From Carya illinoinensis (taxonomy: Eukaryota; Streptophyta; Magnoliopsida; Fagales; Juglandaceae): 64,000 nucleotides of DNA. A program made the position numbers and the translations under genes. The notes below the pieces were generated by a model. The model saw only the letters and a list, made by a program, of their open reading frames with translations, was not told the origin of the DNA and did not search any database. The DNA is taken from assembly GCF_018687715.1 (NCBI RefSeq), contig NC_056755.1, positions 18,342,001 to 18,406,000 on the forward strand, given 5' to 3'. Positions 31,241 through 42,386 of the stretch are shown in pieces (positions within the stretch are counted from its first letter, which is position 1; every line of letters starts with the position of its first letter).

Positions 31241-33815
31241 ATCTTTTTTTTTTTTTAACACCTTTGATTTTGCATCGGGATGATATTTAAAAAACATTTA
31301 GATAAAAGGTGATGATGAAACAATGAAAGAAGAGGAGTTTAGTTATCCTTGACACAAATTGAGTTTGGTAAGGTATGGGATCTTTATTTTGAGTATTTAG
31401 CAAAAAGGTACTCACCCTGACCATTTATTTATAATTCTTATATCTTACATTTGGATGGCTAAATGTGGTGACATGGATTCGTATTTGGGTCTTTAAAATT
31501 CAATCTTATGTTTTTATCATTTGCACAAATTTAGATTAGGACTAGGTTTTAAACTCCCAAAATCTTGGCATTAAAAGGAAAAGAGTTTAAAATCATGGCA
31601 TTAATTCAAAATCCAAATCAAAATTGAACTTTTCTATCCAAACATAACCATAAGTTCTTATACAAGACCACTGAAAGAACTATGGCATTATCTTGAAATA
31701 GAAGAAAGTCTCACAAGTTCCTTATTGTACTCATTCATTTGCTAGTACGTAAATTACCCTCTAGTGACCAAAATAACAATGAAGGTAGGAGGTATCTTTT
31801 GCCAAACCATGGTAAACTGTTGCATTCATTATCACTCTAGACTTTAATTGTTTTATGTTCATGTCATGTTAGCCTTCTAACATTTGAGATCCAACTAAAA
31901 GCTTCAAGCCAATGGTTGATTGTATAGGTAAACCTTTGGCATCTTCAATTGGCACAATAAGTGCAAAAGAACCATTATGTGTGTTCTCTAACATCAAGAT
32001 TTGATGGCTTACAATTGATTAATAATGAATGCTAGCAACCAACTTCTCAAGAGAACCAATTTCCACACCTGATGCAACCTTAAAAACAACACAAAAATGC
32101 CTTTGGAGCATGCTTGAGGTGCAAAATATGATGAAGCTTCTTATTCAAAAATGCAATACACAACAACAACATCAAGACGTAATGCAAATGATCAAATCTT
32201 AGCTTCAGTTCAATCCCAATGGTCCTCTAGACTCTAGGATGAACAATCGATGTGCAATACTCATCAGTAAGACAACAATGATGAGACTGAAGTGACTAGA
32301 GTGGTGAGACGACCAAAAGCCAAGGGAATCTCATATCCAAAGGCTCCCCAATCATCTTGCTAGAGTATTCTCATAGATAAAGGGTCTAAAAATATGAAAC
32401 TCATTGTTGTCTAGAAGATTGGCACAAAGCCATGCAAGCTATGCCTTAAAGTGTCATGGAGCTAGTGAATGGCAAGTACTCAAGTCAAGTCTAGTCAATA
32501 GTCAATAAACTCTTCTAATAGACAAATCTCTCTATTTCTCCCAACATCATGGAATTACTCTTTGAAGGGAACCAAGGACCTTACAGAGAATTGGAGGATT
32601 GCAAGATTCACAAAGGTCTAAGGAGGTTCTCTAGGAGATTATGGGCATTTGTTTAATTACACGTATACACATCACATAACATTTTGCTCCATGTTGGAGT
32701 TAAACTAAATGAAGTTTAGTTGTTCAAGATGTGAGTGATCCAAGCCTGAGAAAATTAGGTTTTGATGGAATCGGAAGGATTGGACAATGATAGAAATATC
32801 AATGTGTAAAAAGATATTTGGATTTCTAACCTCACTTAATAGTTCACTCGCTCATTCAAGGTCTCAATGATGAAGTAAATGTGGAGGAATTGATCATACA
32901 TCCACAGATAAAATGGTACAATTGGAACTTCTTCAAATATTACAAATGTTACAATTGGAATCCCTTACCATCATAATAAAGGGTAATATCTTCTCACGAG
33001 TTGGAATAGGAGAAAGAGTCATTCACAGCCCACGGTGGCAGCTCGTGCCTCTATAATTTCTTCTGTAGGCCATGATGGTGGTTCAGAGAGTTGTACAATG
33101 CCCGTACATACATCCATGATAGTGAATAGAAAATAAATATAGAAGATATAAATAATGAAGGACACCCACATATTTAAATGGTTCAACAAAAGGCCTATGT
33201 CCATGACTTGTTTGGAAGAAAAATTCACTATTATAGAAGTATTTTATAGTTTCTTGGTCTCTCATGTCTCACAATATAGTCGGGGTCGGGACCCCTTTAG
33301 CTCAATGAAGATAAAAAAAAATTGGTGTCTCGCCTTGTTTTAAGTTGAAGAAGAAGAAGCTGCTTTGTCTTGGCCCTAAGGCCCCTTTCCTAGATCTCAG
33401 ATCCCTTTTTATATAGCCTTTGGGAGTGGAGAACACCACCCTTATGTAACCTCAACATCTACTTTCCACGTCTAACCCCCTTTCCTCTCCTTTCTCCTTT
33501 TTCTTGTCAGTTATTTCTTTTTCTCTGACACCCTGCTTTTCCTTTTTACCTTGTCCCCCCGTACTCCATTTTCCCACTTGCTTCCTAATTATGGCCCTTT
33601 GATAGGTTGTGCCTAATATATTTGGGCCTACTACTTTAATCCCCTCCAGTATGCCTGCATTCTTAAGGTCTATTTGCTCAATAAGAAGGCTTCGAGAATC
33701 TTGAAGTCAAACTACAATAAAGATAGTCTGTGAAACACTATAGATAAATTAATTCTGAGAACTGGTCCCTAGCTTTCTATTTGTTTGTGCGAAGCAGTGA
33801 AGAACTTCAATCGTG
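31241..33815. other. Spacer without recognised genes
   Basis: Intermediate base composition. A minus-strand stretch at 31870-32095 reads like protein for about 70 residues with one stop (VASGVEIGSLEKLVASIH, GSFALIVPIEDAKGLP) but I do not recognise it. At 33170-33240, AATGGTTCAACAAAAGGCC then CTATGTCCATG resembles a segment of plant LTRs, so an old LTR fragment may be here. Confidence 0.35.
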
Positions 33816-34155
33816 GAGCTCAGCTTGGAGAGCTAGGCAGGAAATGGTTCAACTAGTTTAGGTATGAACACAGAGCTCAGTTTGGAAAGATAGGTGGGAG
33901 ATGTGCTCGAATACGCTAGGTATGAGTGGGGAGCTTGGTTGGAGAGATAGGAGGGAGATGACTCGACCGGGTTAGGTGCCAGTGTGAAGCTCGTCTTGGA
34001 GAGAGAGGCGAGAAATGACTTGATTTGGTAGGTGTGATCGCAAAACTCGTCTAAGAGAGATAAGTGGGAGATGGACTTGATTGCACTAGGTGTGAGAACG
34101 GAGCTCAGATTGGAGAGATGGACTCGACCGCGCTAGTGGAAAGCACGAAGCTCAA
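33816..34155. repeat. Tandem repeat of about 57 bp, six units
   Basis: Units with GGAGCTCAGCTTGGAGAG, GGGAGATG and TCGA...GCTAGGTRTGA recur at 33816, 33873, 33931, 33986, 34042 and 34101, with a last shortened copy at 34147. Units are 70-85% alike by eye. No open frame runs through all of them. Confidence 0.8.
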
Positions 34156-34159
34156 AAAG

Positions 34160-35382
34160 ACTTGCAAAATTTGTTGTAAGGTCCTTCGAGGATGCAACCA
34201 TTTGAAACACTCTCTTTTTAAGAAAAATGAGATCCCACTCATCTTTGTCGTTCTCCCAAAGCTTGAAGTCTCACAATACTAGTTGGGGTTGCTTTTTATA
34301 CTATTCATAACATCCATAAAAGACTAAGCAACATAAATATTTCAATAAAATTAGTCAAGACTTCAATTGGAATATCTTGTAATCACGATAAAAGCTAATA
34401 ACATTTTCATTCCAAGCAATGTAGGATCCTACTCATTTCCTTTCCATACTCACCCTGAGATATTACAGCTAAGGGCCATTTAAGCCAAAGTCATGCCATC
34501 CTTATAAAATACAAATGTTTGTAAAAATTTTGATTATATGCCTATTGCCTACTACATGACATAGGGATGAGTGATATAGAATGTATCTGGGATTTTGATG
34601 ATAATCTTAAAAGTGAGACAGCCATATCTAGTCCAATAAGAGCACCTCCCATGTCCCTAGTAAGAAACTTATGTGTGCGCGCAAGTACTCTTCTAGAATT
34701 TTAAAAAATGGAGAGTTTGGAATGGGAAAAAAAAAATGTGAAGAAGGATAGAAATACTGAGGGCTGATTCATAAGACTTCGAGGTGTTTGACAGTAATGA
34801 TGCCTAATTATAAATGGGATCCTGTTGCGAAGTTTGTTTATTTCTTTGGAAAACTCTTAAGCTAGTCATTTTCACACACCCCTTGCACTTGAAAAATGAC
34901 CTAGCATGCCACAGTAATAAAAGAAATGTTGTGTTTCATGAGTTTCATGAATAAAACAAAGTGAGCGATGCAACAGTGTGTGTTTCATCACAGACTAAGA
35001 GAAGATGTCGTCCTCTTTCGTGCGTTACACTTTCACTTCTCTTTTCCACTTTGAATCGATGACACCAAACTTGGTTTTAGCTTCTGTTCCTATTCTTCAC
35101 CTTCTTTGACAGTGATTTTGGGGTTTTTTTTTTGGGAGTGAGATATGGAATTCCTCTTTCTACGTTTCACTGGGGATTGCAAGTAGGTTTCTATCAAGGC
35201 TTGGGTTAGCTTCTTGGTCAAGTCCTTGGTGGGGAAATGATGAAAAGATGTTGTCAAGTAAATTGATCTGGTTCTCCGAAAATGGAGAACTGGTTCAAAC
35301 TCTAGGGAAGAACCCTTTGTGTGAGGTATCCATGAGTTTAAGATCGGTGCAAAGGAGCTCCTTAGAAGCATGGCTTTTGATT

Positions 35383-35424
<42 letters not shown>

Positions 35425-36525
35425 CAATATTGTACTGTCTAGAGAATGAGAAGACAACTCGTTAATAAAGAAATCTGGCTTTTGAGATATGGTAATAGAG
35501 TATAGAGAGAGAACTCTTAAGGAAAAGAGGGTTTTGGTAGATAAATCTACTGAGATGAAGAGAAATGGAAGATTGGGAGACTGACCTAGTGAGAGGGGTC
35601 TAGGCCGAAGGAAATCACATCCTAGGGCGACTGGTTGAGCTAGCACACTTGCTTCTAAAGGGACTCGAGAGTTAAAGAGGGTGATGAGCTAAACCACAAG
35701 GATGAGAGCTTTGCGTTCTTGTAGATCCTCATATATATATATATATATATATTGATTTAAAAAAAAAACAGAAGATAAACCAAGCAAAAAAAGAAAGAAA
35801 GAAAGATCAGAGATAGAAAAGAGCTAGAAAGATCTCAAAGGAGCTAGAAGTTGTGGAGGGAGCTGCCTAGCTAGCTAGCTTTCTTCCTCCTCCTGATTTC
35901 TTGTTTGATTTTCTCTCACTTTCTATTGGAGTTTCTCTCTCTTTCTTTGAGGAATTTTTTAGGGTGTCTCATTGTCTGTCTGTCTGTCTGTCTCTCATAC
36001 ACACACACTATAAATATTATAGATCTCAAAGAACTCGATAATCAGGGTTTTGCTTTCGTGGCCCTTCATATGTTTTGATTTTGTGTTTTTTAAACTATCA
36101 CCACGTCACTTGGGGTGTGCAAGTCGTGCATGAAATAGACTGCACATAGAAGAACTATATTTCTTTTACCTATATGTAAATTTGTTTGGGAAACATATTG
36201 GGAACCCCACCCAACAAATAGGATCCATATGATATTAATAATAAAAATGATACTTAGTCCCCTCAAACTTATCGTTCGAATATTTTATTTTTTAAATAGT
36301 TAAGTAAGTGATTATCAGTGAAATTGTATATTTCTTTTTATTTTTTTAATGATTAGGGATGTTAAAAAAAGATTCAAAAGAAAATGAAAAATAAAAACAA
36401 TTTTTTTTACACTAGCGGTACACCCAACGGTAAATGTTGGGTGACTAACTAGCAGTATCCTTTTTCTATTGATTAAAGAGCTATTGAAAACTACCATTCC
36501 TAAGTACATCGAAGCTTTAAGTTTA
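34160..36525. other. Spacer with microsatellites
   Basis: Holds (GA)n at 35384-35422, (AT)n at about 35730-35750, (TCTG)n at about 35970-35990 and a short AC run near 36000. Two minus-strand frames (35090-35371, 35362-35646) overlap the (GA)n tract and match nothing I know. The pyrimidine-rich 35880-36000 stretch resembles plant 5' UTR sequence but leads to no gene. Confidence 0.4.
35384..35422. repeat. (GA)n microsatellite
   Basis: About 19 uninterrupted GA units. Confidence 0.95.
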
Positions 36526-36900
36526 GGTCCCGTTTGGATATTTAGTTGATCTCATTTCATTCTATCTTATCTTATCACATCTCAACTTCTAAAAATTATT
36601 TAAATATAAATAATTTTTAATTTATCTTTCATACATTTTCTTCTAATTATTACAATTTTTTTAAATTTTTATATAAAATATTAAAAAATTTAATTTTTTC
36701 AAATTTCAAAATAAAAACTATATTAAAAAATTATATTTTAATAATATTTAATTTTATAATATTTTTATTCAAAATTTTCTTTTATTTTTTAAAAACTAAT
36801 TTAAATTATTTTATTATTATTTATAAACTAACTTATTATTATTTAGATATTTTTATCTTATTTCATATTTAATTAAGTGCTTAACAAGAAGAAAATACAG
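36526..36900. repeat. Dispersed AT-rich repeat with GGTCCCGTTTGGAT head
   Basis: Begins GGTCCCGTTTGGATAT and continues TCTCATTTCATTC...CATCTCAACTTC, then long A/T tracts. Related copies: 41033-41365, 57970-58169 and 59885-60110. Likely a non-autonomous DNA transposon family; one end of the 57970 copy reads CATCCAAACC in inverse. Confidence 0.6.
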
Positions 36901-37110
36901 TTCAAAGGAAAAACTTCAGAATATAAATATGGAAAATAATATAAGAATAACTATATTACAATTTATATACAACTAGTAATAGAATAATTATTATTTTATA
37001 TACTTTAAACTGTTACAAGTACAGAAGTTTTTAATTAAAGTAAAAAGTATAAATATTTTAATATATAATAATAATTAAGTGATAATGTAGTTGGTGGTGT
37101 ATGATTGACT

Positions 37111-37120
37111 TATAAATATA
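37111..37120 (+). promoter_or_regulatory. Possible TATA box of the polyol transporter gene
   Basis: TATAAATATA in an AT-rich upstream region, 351 nt before the start codon. The leader between is G/C-balanced, as expected for a 5' UTR. Position inferred only. Confidence 0.35.
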
Positions 37121-37470
37121 GTAGAATATCCAAGTTTCCTGAAAAAAGAAGGAAGAAAAGCCGATTGGCTAGTAAATCATTGAAAAATTCCATATTTTAC
37201 TCCGACCACAGCTGTTACCTTGGAAGAACAATTGGAGCTTTCTGATGTGAGAGGTCGAAGTTTGTGCCGCAGACCATTGGCACATGTAAATAGAAGGGGA
37301 AGTGGGGTTGCTTGTGTGAAAAAGAAAGGCCCCACTTGCTGAGTCTTCTCCTTCCCTCTGCGCTCTTTCAGATCTAAAACCCAATCCATGCTTTAGGCTC
37401 AGATAGTTTAGAAGTCAAAAACCCCCCAAATAACTTCTGGGCTGTCTTGTTTTCTGTGTTTTTAACTGAG

Positions 37471-38411
37471 ATGGCGTTGGTGGGTGTCCAAGAAAATGGT
37501 AATGGAGAGATGGGGTTTTCAGGTATTCCGTTGGGGACAAAGAATAAATACAGAAGGATGGACTCAGAGCTCTCCGAAGCGTCTGATGATGCTTCACACC
37601 ATCGTCATCAAGAGGGAAGAAGTAAGAATACAAGGAAATATGTTTTTGCCTGTGCCGTCTTTGCTTCTCTCAACTCTGTTCTTCTCGGCTATGGTATGTT
37701 TTTTTATCTGTCGGCCTTTGAGTGGTTGCTGTTGTTTTTTTTCAGCTATTAATCTAGTCAAAATGTTTCCTTCAACAATTTAATGTATCGAAGATTTTTG
37801 AAACCTTCCTATTGCTCTTAATCGGATGGGTTCTCTACCTATATCTTTTCCATTTGGATGAAGAATGAATTCCATTTGTGGAGAGGTCCCAAAATCATAA
37901 GTATCGGTACTCTGATTGATTTGATTTGATTTTTATTTAGAGATCGGGGAAAAACAAGAGAAGCTCTTTATCCGATTTTTTAGATTAGCAGGGAAAAGAA
38001 ACCTCGGTATCCTATGACCGACAATTCAAACACAAACTCTTGTATGATTCCAACATTTATGTCTAGTTTTTTGCCTTTTTTCCAATCATCCGTGGGAATT
38101 CCGATTTTTATTTCATATATATGGTTTTTTTTACTAGGGTCAGAACCGACATGTTGAGGAACACAGTTATCATGAACTGCTGAATGGATTCTTTTGTTAT
38201 TTTGATGGGTCATTCTTTGTAGTTAAACATTAATGATACATATAAAAATGCAAACTTTTGGTTTTGTAGATGAGGGTAACTAGTGGAAAGGCACCTAACC
38301 TTACTTTTTTCATTTTTCATTTATATGCCAGATGCCACTTGGAATTTTTATCTTACATCTTTAGTCTCAGTATCGTGGTACATCAGGAGCGAACTTGTTG
38401 AGAAAAGTTCT

Positions 38412-38451
<40 letters not shown>

Positions 38452-40481
38452 CCCGCTGACATCGACAAAAGAAAAATGCAATCTCATATTTTACTTTCGA
38501 AAATTTAACTAGATTAATTTGCAAACATAGTTTTGATTAAGATCTTAGATCTGTTTCACAATACTCAGCGATAGCTGAACTCAGATTTAAACGGAAAATT
38601 TCCATACAGGGAAAGTGTTAAATTCGAGTCCTTTATTTTTGGATCATTCTAGAAGGCATATCATTTGACAATTCATTTTAATTGAATCCCTAAAAACTAT
38701 TTCTTTTTTCTTTTTTAAATTTTTGAATTTTTAGAAGAAAATTCTGTTAGATGAGTTATTTTATTTAAGAAAGGACAGAAATTAAAAAAAAATATATATA
38801 TATATATTCCCCAAGTGAAAATGGGTTGTCAACTGGTATGCTAACTAGTATTTCTCTTTCTTTTCCAGTAATAGAAAAAACACATGTTGGCAGCTCTTGT
38901 TCATTAATCTACCTCAAGATTTGACATGGCTGTTGTCTTCTTTGTTGTGTTAATAATCCATTACAACGAACTCCTATTCCAATCATCGTAGTGGTGAAAA
39001 ATGAACTATAAATATCCTCTGTTCTATTAATGAGCCAGCTTCTATGTATATCATGTATGTTTTACTGTCCTAATCTAATAATGATCAATTGTCATATTTG
39101 GTGTTTCCAATATGAAGATGTAGGGGTCATGAGTGGAGCAATTATATTTATACAAGAAGATCTGAAGATAACTGAGGTGCAAGAAGAAGTACTTGTCGGG
39201 ATTTTGAGCATTGTTTCGCTTTTTGGAAGTTTAGCTGGTGGTAGAACATCAGATGTTATTGGTAGAAAATGGACAATGGCTTTAGCTGCTGTTGTCTTCC
39301 AAGCAGGTGCTGCTGTAATGACTCTTGCTCATTCATTCGAAGTACTAATGATCGGAAGACTCCTGGCTGGGATTGGAATTGGCTTTGGAGTTATGATTGC
39401 TCCTGTTTATATTGTTGAGATATCACCCACCGTTGCTAGAGGCGCACTAACATCATTCCCTGAGATTTTTATAAACATAGGAATCCTACTTGGCTATGTC
39501 TCAAACTATGTGTTTTCTGGACTTCCAGCACACATAAATTGGAGAATAATGCTTGGTGTGGGAATTCTGCCCTCAGTGTTCATTGGGCTTGCACTCTTCG
39601 TAATTCCCGAGTCACCAAGGTGGTTGGTGATGCAGAACCGAGTTGATGAAGCAAGATTAGTGTTGTTAAAAACCAATGAGGATGAGAGAGAGGTGAAGGA
39701 GAGACTTGCTGAAATACAACTAGCTGCTGGAAATCCCAATGCGGACAAGTCTGAAGAGAAAGCTGTTTGGCGTGAACTGTTGAGCCCTTCTCCTTCCCTA
39801 CGCCGGATGCTGGTCACTGGTTTTGGAATCCAGTGTTTCCAACAAATCACAGGAATTGACGCAACTGTGTATTACAGTCCTGAAATCTTCAAAGAAGCTG
39901 GGGTCAAGGGGAACTCAAATCTCCTTGCTGCTACTGTCGCTGTTGGTGTTTCAAAGACGGTTTTTATATTGGTTGCTATTATTTCTATTGACAAACTTGG
40001 CAGGAAGCCCTTACTCTATGTGAGCACAATTGGAATGACTATTTGTTTGTTCTGTTTGGGAATATCTCTATCTCTACTTGGGAAAGGACAGATTGGAGTT
40101 GCCTTGTCTGTTCTGTCTGTATGTGGTAATGTAGCTTTCTTTTCTGTGGGAATCGGTCCTGTTTGCTGGGTTTTGACATCTGAAATCTTCCCTTTAAGAC
40201 TCCGTGCTCAAGCATCTGCCCTTGGGGCAGTGGGTAATAGGGTGTGCAGTGGACTGGTTGCCATGTCTTTCCTCTCTGTATCAAATGCAATTACAGTGGC
40301 TGGAACCTTTTTCACCTTCTCGGCTGTTTCAGCTCTTTCTGTTCTCTTTGTCTATAAGTTTGTTCCTGAAACTAAAGGCAAATCATTGGAGCAGATTGAG
40401 TTACTATTTCAGAATGAACATGGATGGCAAGGAAGTGAAGTGGAGCTGGAAGATGTGGAACATCTTGTGCAGAAAGAATGA
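37471..40481 (+). CDS. PLT4: Probable polyol transporter 4 (MFS sugar transporter)
   Basis: Proton-coupled polyol/monosaccharide transporter of the major facilitator superfamily, expected in a membrane with 12 helices. Exon 1 is 37471-37693 and exon 2 is 39118-40481; the intron begins GTATGT, ends AATATGAAG and splits the Asp codon after LLGY (phase 1). The product is 528 residues, normal for the family. Visible motifs: GRTSDVIGRK at 116-125 (loop 2-3 signature), PESPRW at 238-243, QQITGID at 316-322 and PETKGKSLEQIE from 491. The N-terminal extension (KNKYRRMDSELSE...) is typical of PLT4 rather than other PLTs. No disruption is seen. The ATG context and upstream stops support this start. The substrate is inferred from family. 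Confidence 0.95.
38413..38449. repeat. (CT)n microsatellite in the PLT4 intron
   Basis: About 18 CT units followed by C6, within the 1.4-kb intron. Confidence 0.95.
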
Positions 40482-41032
40482 CTGGTTAAAGGTGTGTTTA
40501 CAAAACGACCCAAAATCTTCCTGGTTCCTATGACTAGTTGGTTTGAATGAGGCTGCGTAACAGCTTTCAAGGGATTAGAATTTGCTCTTGCAGAATGTGG
40601 GGTTTTCAAAATAGGACCTATGCATCAAGGGAGATCCAGTCTCTTATCTGTGAGCAACCAAAGAGAGAAAATACAAAGTGGTTTTGGATTTATTATCCTT
40701 CTTGTAGTCGAGGATTGCAAACTCTTGCTTATCTGAGCTGTACATCTACTTTTATTGGATTGGATTACGTCTAGAACAATGACATAATTGTATAAGCATT
40801 GAAGTTGTAAGCAATCCTGATATTGTTGCCTTCATTGCTCATTGTAATTTTCTGAGATTATTCTTTTAATAGAAATGTAGCATCCAAGCTATGGAGTCAT
40901 GTAGCAGAAGTTACTGATATTCTTTGCAAACAATGTTCAATCAAGAACTTGTAATCCCTATTTGTTCAAGAATACGAATGGCAAAAAAAAAAAAAAAAAA
41001 AAACATAAAAAACCTTTCGCGAAAGAGTTTTA
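40482..41032 (+). other. PLT4 3' region and poly(A) run
   Basis: Likely 3' UTR to about 40900. An A-run at 40983-41003 lies 0.5 kb past the stop; because the gene has an intron it is not a retrocopy tail. Confidence 0.45.
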
Positions 41033-41365
41033 GGCCCCGTTTGAATGTTGAGATTAATTGAATTCTTTATAAATAGTAATGAACTAAGAAGGTGGAGTGA
41101 GTTTTGTGAGATTTACCTAAAATGAGTTTAGATGTGTTTGAATGTTAAGATGAGTATAAATATATTTATAGAAAGTTGAAAAAGATTGTGGATCTCGCGT
41201 AATAAGAAGTGTTGAGTTGAAAAAGATTGTGAGTTTCACATGTAAAGAGGTTTTGAGTTGATATGAGTTTAGTAATTTGAGAGTTAAGTATTTAGATGTT
41301 AGATTCAGAGTAAAATTAGACTGAATTGAGTTGATTTGAATTTAGTCTAAATTTTAAATGGGGTC
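41033..41365. repeat. Dispersed repeat, GGCCCCGTTTGAATGTTGAG head
   Basis: Related to the repeat at 36526. Contains internal duplications of GAGTTGAAAAAGATTGTG and ends TTTTAAATGGGGTCTTG. Between it and LINE D a 22-bp sequence (ATGTAATTATTTTAAAAG start) is repeated at 41442 and 41497. Confidence 0.55.
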
Positions 41366-41516
41366 TTGTTACGAAGAATACAGTACAAGGTTAAGAAGAA
41401 GAAGAAGATATAAAGCGTACTCAACTATATCATTTCCAAGAATGTAATTATTTTAAAAGTTTTGTTATATACAAGTAAATTTGTGTACCAATGCGGATGT
41501 AATTATTTTAAGAGTT

Positions 41517-42386
41517 TTCCATGTTCATTTTAGTTGTAGCTCTTGTTGGTACATATATTCGTTGTGATAATGCCACTAGATGTGCCACCAAAACTGATGG
41601 GGCAAGGGTTTATGTTGAACTGGATGTGGCTAATCCTCATTTGATTATTTTTGGATTGGGGCGCCGTTTGCTTAGGGTAGTTGGTTTCAGGAAGTGGTTT
41701 ATGAAACTCTTACATCATTCTGTGTCAATTGCAAAATGTAAGGACATAACCTCAAGACTTGCAAGAAGGGGAAATTGGACAAGCAAAAAGACAAGAAATT
41801 GGTCCGCTTGGAATATTGAGAGATGAAGAAATAGATTATTGTGCCTACCTTTGTGGATTTAAATCCTTCAGTTCAAATGGAAGTAGGGCAGGATTGTAAT
41901 GGAATCAAGGAGGTTAGAAGTGTAGAAAAAGGTGACAAGGAGGAGGGCGCGATTTGTGATCCTCAAGTGAATTCTTAGATGGTTTCCTCAGATGAGAATG
42001 TATCATGCAAGGTGATTGAGAACCTATGTCTAGTCTCCCTTGATCAAGAAATTAATAATGAAGTTCCTAATCAAGTGCTTTTAGAGGAGAATGTCTGCAT
42101 TGAGAATTGCCCATCTAAAGAGTATCAAGAGGGTATGGAGGATGCGCAGATGCCTGAAGAGAAGCCTCTAATTAATGATATAGTGGGTGGTTTGGTGGTT
42201 GGTGATGGGGTGTTGCAAGGAAGTTACTCGGATCAAGAGCTTGTTATGGTTGATGATAATCTGGAAAAAGAGCTGGTTTCTGATTCTGAAGTGAGATACA
42301 CACCGATTAATGAAGGAAAAGAAGTGGTTTTGCAAGTTCATAGTAGTAAAAGGGTGAGAACCCGATCCGCCAAATTGAATCTATGA
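41517..42386 (+). pseudogene. LINE D ORF1 C-terminal remnant
   Basis: Starts inside the DUF4283-type region: DNATRCATKTDGARVYVELD matches plant LINE ORF1 proteins just before the zinc knuckle. A frameshift follows and the knuckle is only partly readable. The acidic tail (41979-42386) is open for 135 residues and overlaps the ORF2 start. Confidence 0.75.

Noticed and set aside
35362..35646. Minus-strand ORF with an LSLSLS tail
   Set aside because: The tail is a translated (GA)n microsatellite; the rest matches nothing recognisable.
35850..35900. Possible microRNA hairpin around GCTAGCTAGC
   Set aside because: The arms do not pair over 20 bases and no known plant miRNA sequence is present.
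39506..39850. Minus-strand ORFs across PLT4 exon 2
   Set aside because: They are shadows of the transporter coding sequence.
40983..41003. Poly(A) run as evidence that PLT4 is a retrogene
   Set aside because: PLT4 has a spliced intron at the family's position and the run lies well past the gene end.
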